DNA of 64,000 nucleotides from Phaeodactylum tricornutum CCAP 1055/1 (Eukaryota; Bacillariophyta; Bacillariophyceae; Surirellales; Neidiaceae): contig NC_011680.1 of assembly GCF_000150955.2 (NCBI RefSeq), forward strand, positions 128,435 to 192,434. The letters run 5' to 3'. The notes beneath the pieces were generated by a model. That model had not been told where the DNA came from, ran no database searches, and saw nothing but the letters and a program-made list of their open reading frames with translations. The translations under genes were made by a program, and so were the position numbers. Position 1 is the stretch's first letter, and every line of letters begins with the position of its first letter. Below, in pieces: positions 62,239 through 64,000 of this stretch.

Positions 62239-63579
62239 ATGGGTGGATCGGGTGCCCAGAAACGAAGGCGCCTCCAACGGCAGCCACCAAAAGGTGGAAG
62301 CAGCAAAGAATATCATGCTAATGGGGACAACGGAAACAAGCTAGCAGTGAAGGGGGTAAATCGGTATCGAGCGATGCCCGCAGCAGACGCTCCGTTGACG
62401 AGAGCAATCCCTGCTCGTCTCCCTACAAACACCCCTCCATCGGGTCTTGCGTCACGAAGACTGCAAGCCATAAAGAGCAAAATAAAGAAGCCGAAACATT
62501 TAAAGCGAAAATTAGAGACGACCGACGATGCATCAGAGCGCCAGCTTCTTTTGACGCAGTTAAAAGAGTTTGAACATAAAAAGAATAATCTTGCTGCCAA
62601 ATCACAGCCGTATCCGGCGAAGAAGGCCAGGACCGAGAGTAAGGCGTCAAATCAGGACGATTTCACTGAAAGCTCTTTTACCACAGAAAACAAACCTGAA
62701 CAAGAAAGTCATAACCATGGTAGACACACTAAAACAGATGATCAGCTACCGGAGCGAAAAGAAGTTGCACAGTCCGTGTCGAAACAAGAGGAAGAAAAAT
62801 CTCCGAATACGAACAGCGACGACTCGTCAGACGATGAAAGTGTAAACGAAGCTATTGCGCGCCAACGGGGGAAACGCCGCCGTGGCCGGAAAGATACGTC
62901 TATTTTAGTAGAGGCGATCACGCTTTCCGATACAAAGGCTGAAAACGCTACAGGGGGAAGAGTGGGCGACCCCGACCCAACAAACAAAACGACGACTCGA
63001 CAGGATGATAATCGCTACTGCAGAGGACGAAAGCCAGTGACTGACTTTCGAGTTGGCGAAAGCTATCCTGGAAAAGTGGTGTATAGCAAACAGTTCGGCG
63101 TCTTTCTCGACATTGGGAGTCATTCGGACGCCTTCTGTCACGTATCACGCTGTCAGGACGACTTTGTCGAATCAGCGGAGGCCGTTCACCGGCCAGGCGA
63201 TGAAGTCAGTGCGAGAATTCTGGAAATTGATAAGCGCCGCAAACGGATTACCGTGAGTTTACAGTCCGAGGCTAAACTCGAGGACGAACGCAAGTCGATT
63301 CAAGCTCGTCAACAGCGACTGGAGAAACGCAAACCCAAATCTAACAAGAATCAATCTCTTATTAGAAACGATAAAGACCCTGTGACACATTCTCATTCTT
63401 CGACAACCAACGACACCTTTACTAAGCAGCTTGGCGCCGAAGATAATGCAAGATCGGGTGTAAATTTTCCCGACTTGCTCAGCAAAGCACAATCGGAAAT
63501 GACACCAACAGAACTCAAAAGAGCTCGTAAACTGGAACGCCGTGCAGCTCGTAGAGAGGCGCAACCGGAGAAACAATAA
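62239..63579 (+). CDS. Nuclear/nucleolar-type S1 RNA-binding domain protein
   Basis: A 446-aa single-exon protein from ATG 62239. The first 240 residues are Lys/Arg/Ser-rich with acidic blocks, including HLKRKLE and KRRRGRK, which look like nuclear or nucleolar localisation signals. An S1/OB-fold RNA-binding domain lies at about 268-345: VGESYPGKVVYSKQFGVFLDIG, DAFCHVSRCQDDF, GDEVSARILEIDKRRKRITVSL. The tail is coiled and basic and ends KRARKLERRAARREAQPEK. S1 proteins of this make-up act in rRNA processing or transcription elongation, or in plastid gene expression. No plastid presequence is visible. The exact pathway is unknown. Confidence 0.8.
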   Translation: MGGSGAQKRRRLQRQPPKGGSSKEYHANGDNGNKLAVKGVNRYRAMPAADAPLTRAIPARLPTNTPPSGLASRRLQAIKSKIKKPKHLKRKLETTDDASERQLLLTQLKEFEHKKNNLAAKSQPYPAKKARTESKASNQDDFTESSFTTENKPEQESHNHGRHTKTDDQLPERKEVAQSVSKQEEEKSPNTNSDDSSDDESVNEAIARQRGKRRRGRKDTSILVEAITLSDTKAENATGGRVGDPDPTNKTTTRQDDNRYCRGRKPVTDFRVGESYPGKVVYSKQFGVFLDIGSHSDAFCHVSRCQDDFVESAEAVHRPGDEVSARILEIDKRRKRITVSLQSEAKLEDERKSIQARQQRLEKRKPKSNKNQSLIRNDKDPVTHSHSSTTNDTFTKQLGAEDNARSGVNFPDLLSKAQSEMTPTELKRARKLERRAARREAQPEKQ

Positions 63580-64000
63580 GAACGGAAACATTTCGCAAAA
63601 TGGATCAAAAAGACTCTTTCAAGGGCGATTGACCTCTATACGAAAACGTTCCTGGAAGCAACAAGGGATGGTTTCGAATATATTTGTAGCGGAAAGAAAG
63701 AACGACGTTGCGTTAAGTGGGAACAACACAAATTCCTTATTTTAAACCGAGATTACTGCGTCGATGAACTATGCATCAATGTGGTGAAGTTGATCGGTCG
63801 CTCGCACCGAACGATAACCACCGTTAGGGTACCATTGGCGCTTTGTCGGTCGTTCTATCAGACCCATCGAGGGGGCATCACAATTCTTTCCCTTTAGCTA
63901 TGGATCACTCAATATAGCTCATTTTGTTTTGCAGACGTACTGTCGCCTACGATTGGGATTTGTGTTAGCAAAACGAAATTCAAAATACAAGTGACGGAAG
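63580..64000. other. Right-edge flank
   Basis: About 420 bp after the S1-domain gene. No gene start or end is recognisable before the window ends. Confidence 0.5.

Noticed and set aside
1-64000. tRNA genes, rRNA, CRISPR arrays, intact transposons or integrated viral elements
   Set aside because: I looked for box A/B-like tRNA features, repeat-spacer arrays, reverse transcriptase or transposase motifs and terminal repeats and found nothing convincing. Short RNA genes could still be missed by eye.

Overview
The window is nuclear DNA of a photosynthetic stramenopile, most consistent with a pennate diatom such as Phaeodactylum tricornutum (inferred from gene style, not from a database match). 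Genes are compact, lie on both strands, and have zero to three introns of about 72-102 bp with GT..AG ends. Several proteins start with a signal peptide followed by an aromatic residue at the expected cleavage point (for example AESFGL and AESFRH), the bipartite plastid presequence of diatoms. I resolved 30 protein-coding genes plus one gene cut by the left edge. Many long open frames begin at TTG, GTG or CTG, so I moved starts to the first supported ATG and rebuilt exons wherever family conservation required it. I saw no rRNA, tRNA, CRISPR array or intact mobile element.

Layout. 1-8.4 kb: 5' end of an MPP10-like rRNA-processing gene, a GPR1/FUN34/YaaH acetate-transporter-like gene, IMP 5'-nucleotidase ISN1, a CDP-alcohol phosphotransferase and a small membrane protein. 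8.6-22.4 kb: prolyl 4-hydroxylase, choline-transporter-like protein (CTL) A, deoxyhypusine synthase, a short membrane LRR protein, a PH-domain protein, a P-loop kinase overlapping the tail of a plastid protein, and CTL paralogue B. 22.9-33.1 kb: SSU72 phosphatase, a CDK-like kinase divergent from a plastid FKBP, an ABHD17-like hydrolase, a prenylcysteine-oxidase-like protein ending in RDEL, a DUF1118/RIQ-like plastid protein and a sulfotransferase. 33.1-35.3 kb: gene-poor DNA with a 64-bp tandem repeat running up to a 50-N assembly gap. 35.3-49.2 kb: a plastid-targeted unknown, adenylate kinase, Bet1-like SNARE, a single-TM protein, SEC31 carrying a WW domain, and a four-exon ISWI remodeller with an HMG-like box at each end. 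50-64 kb: a 1352-aa multi-membrane protein, an Atg22-like transporter, a GH16 beta-1,3-glucanase with a GPI-type tail, a plastid bestrophin-like channel and an S1-domain nucleolar-type protein.

How the genes relate. There are no operons, and neighbours are mostly unrelated housekeeping genes. Weak themes are choline/ethanolamine lipid metabolism (phosphotransferase plus two CTLs), secretory traffic (SEC31, Bet1, RDEL protein, secreted glucanase, sulfotransferase, prolyl hydroxylase) and plastid function. The most notable non-coding signal is the 9-mer TTACAGTTA. By eye I count about ten near-exact copies, none in coding sequence, nearly all upstream of genes and in the same orientation relative to the downstream gene. 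One site is a 22-bp perfect palindrome made of two copies.
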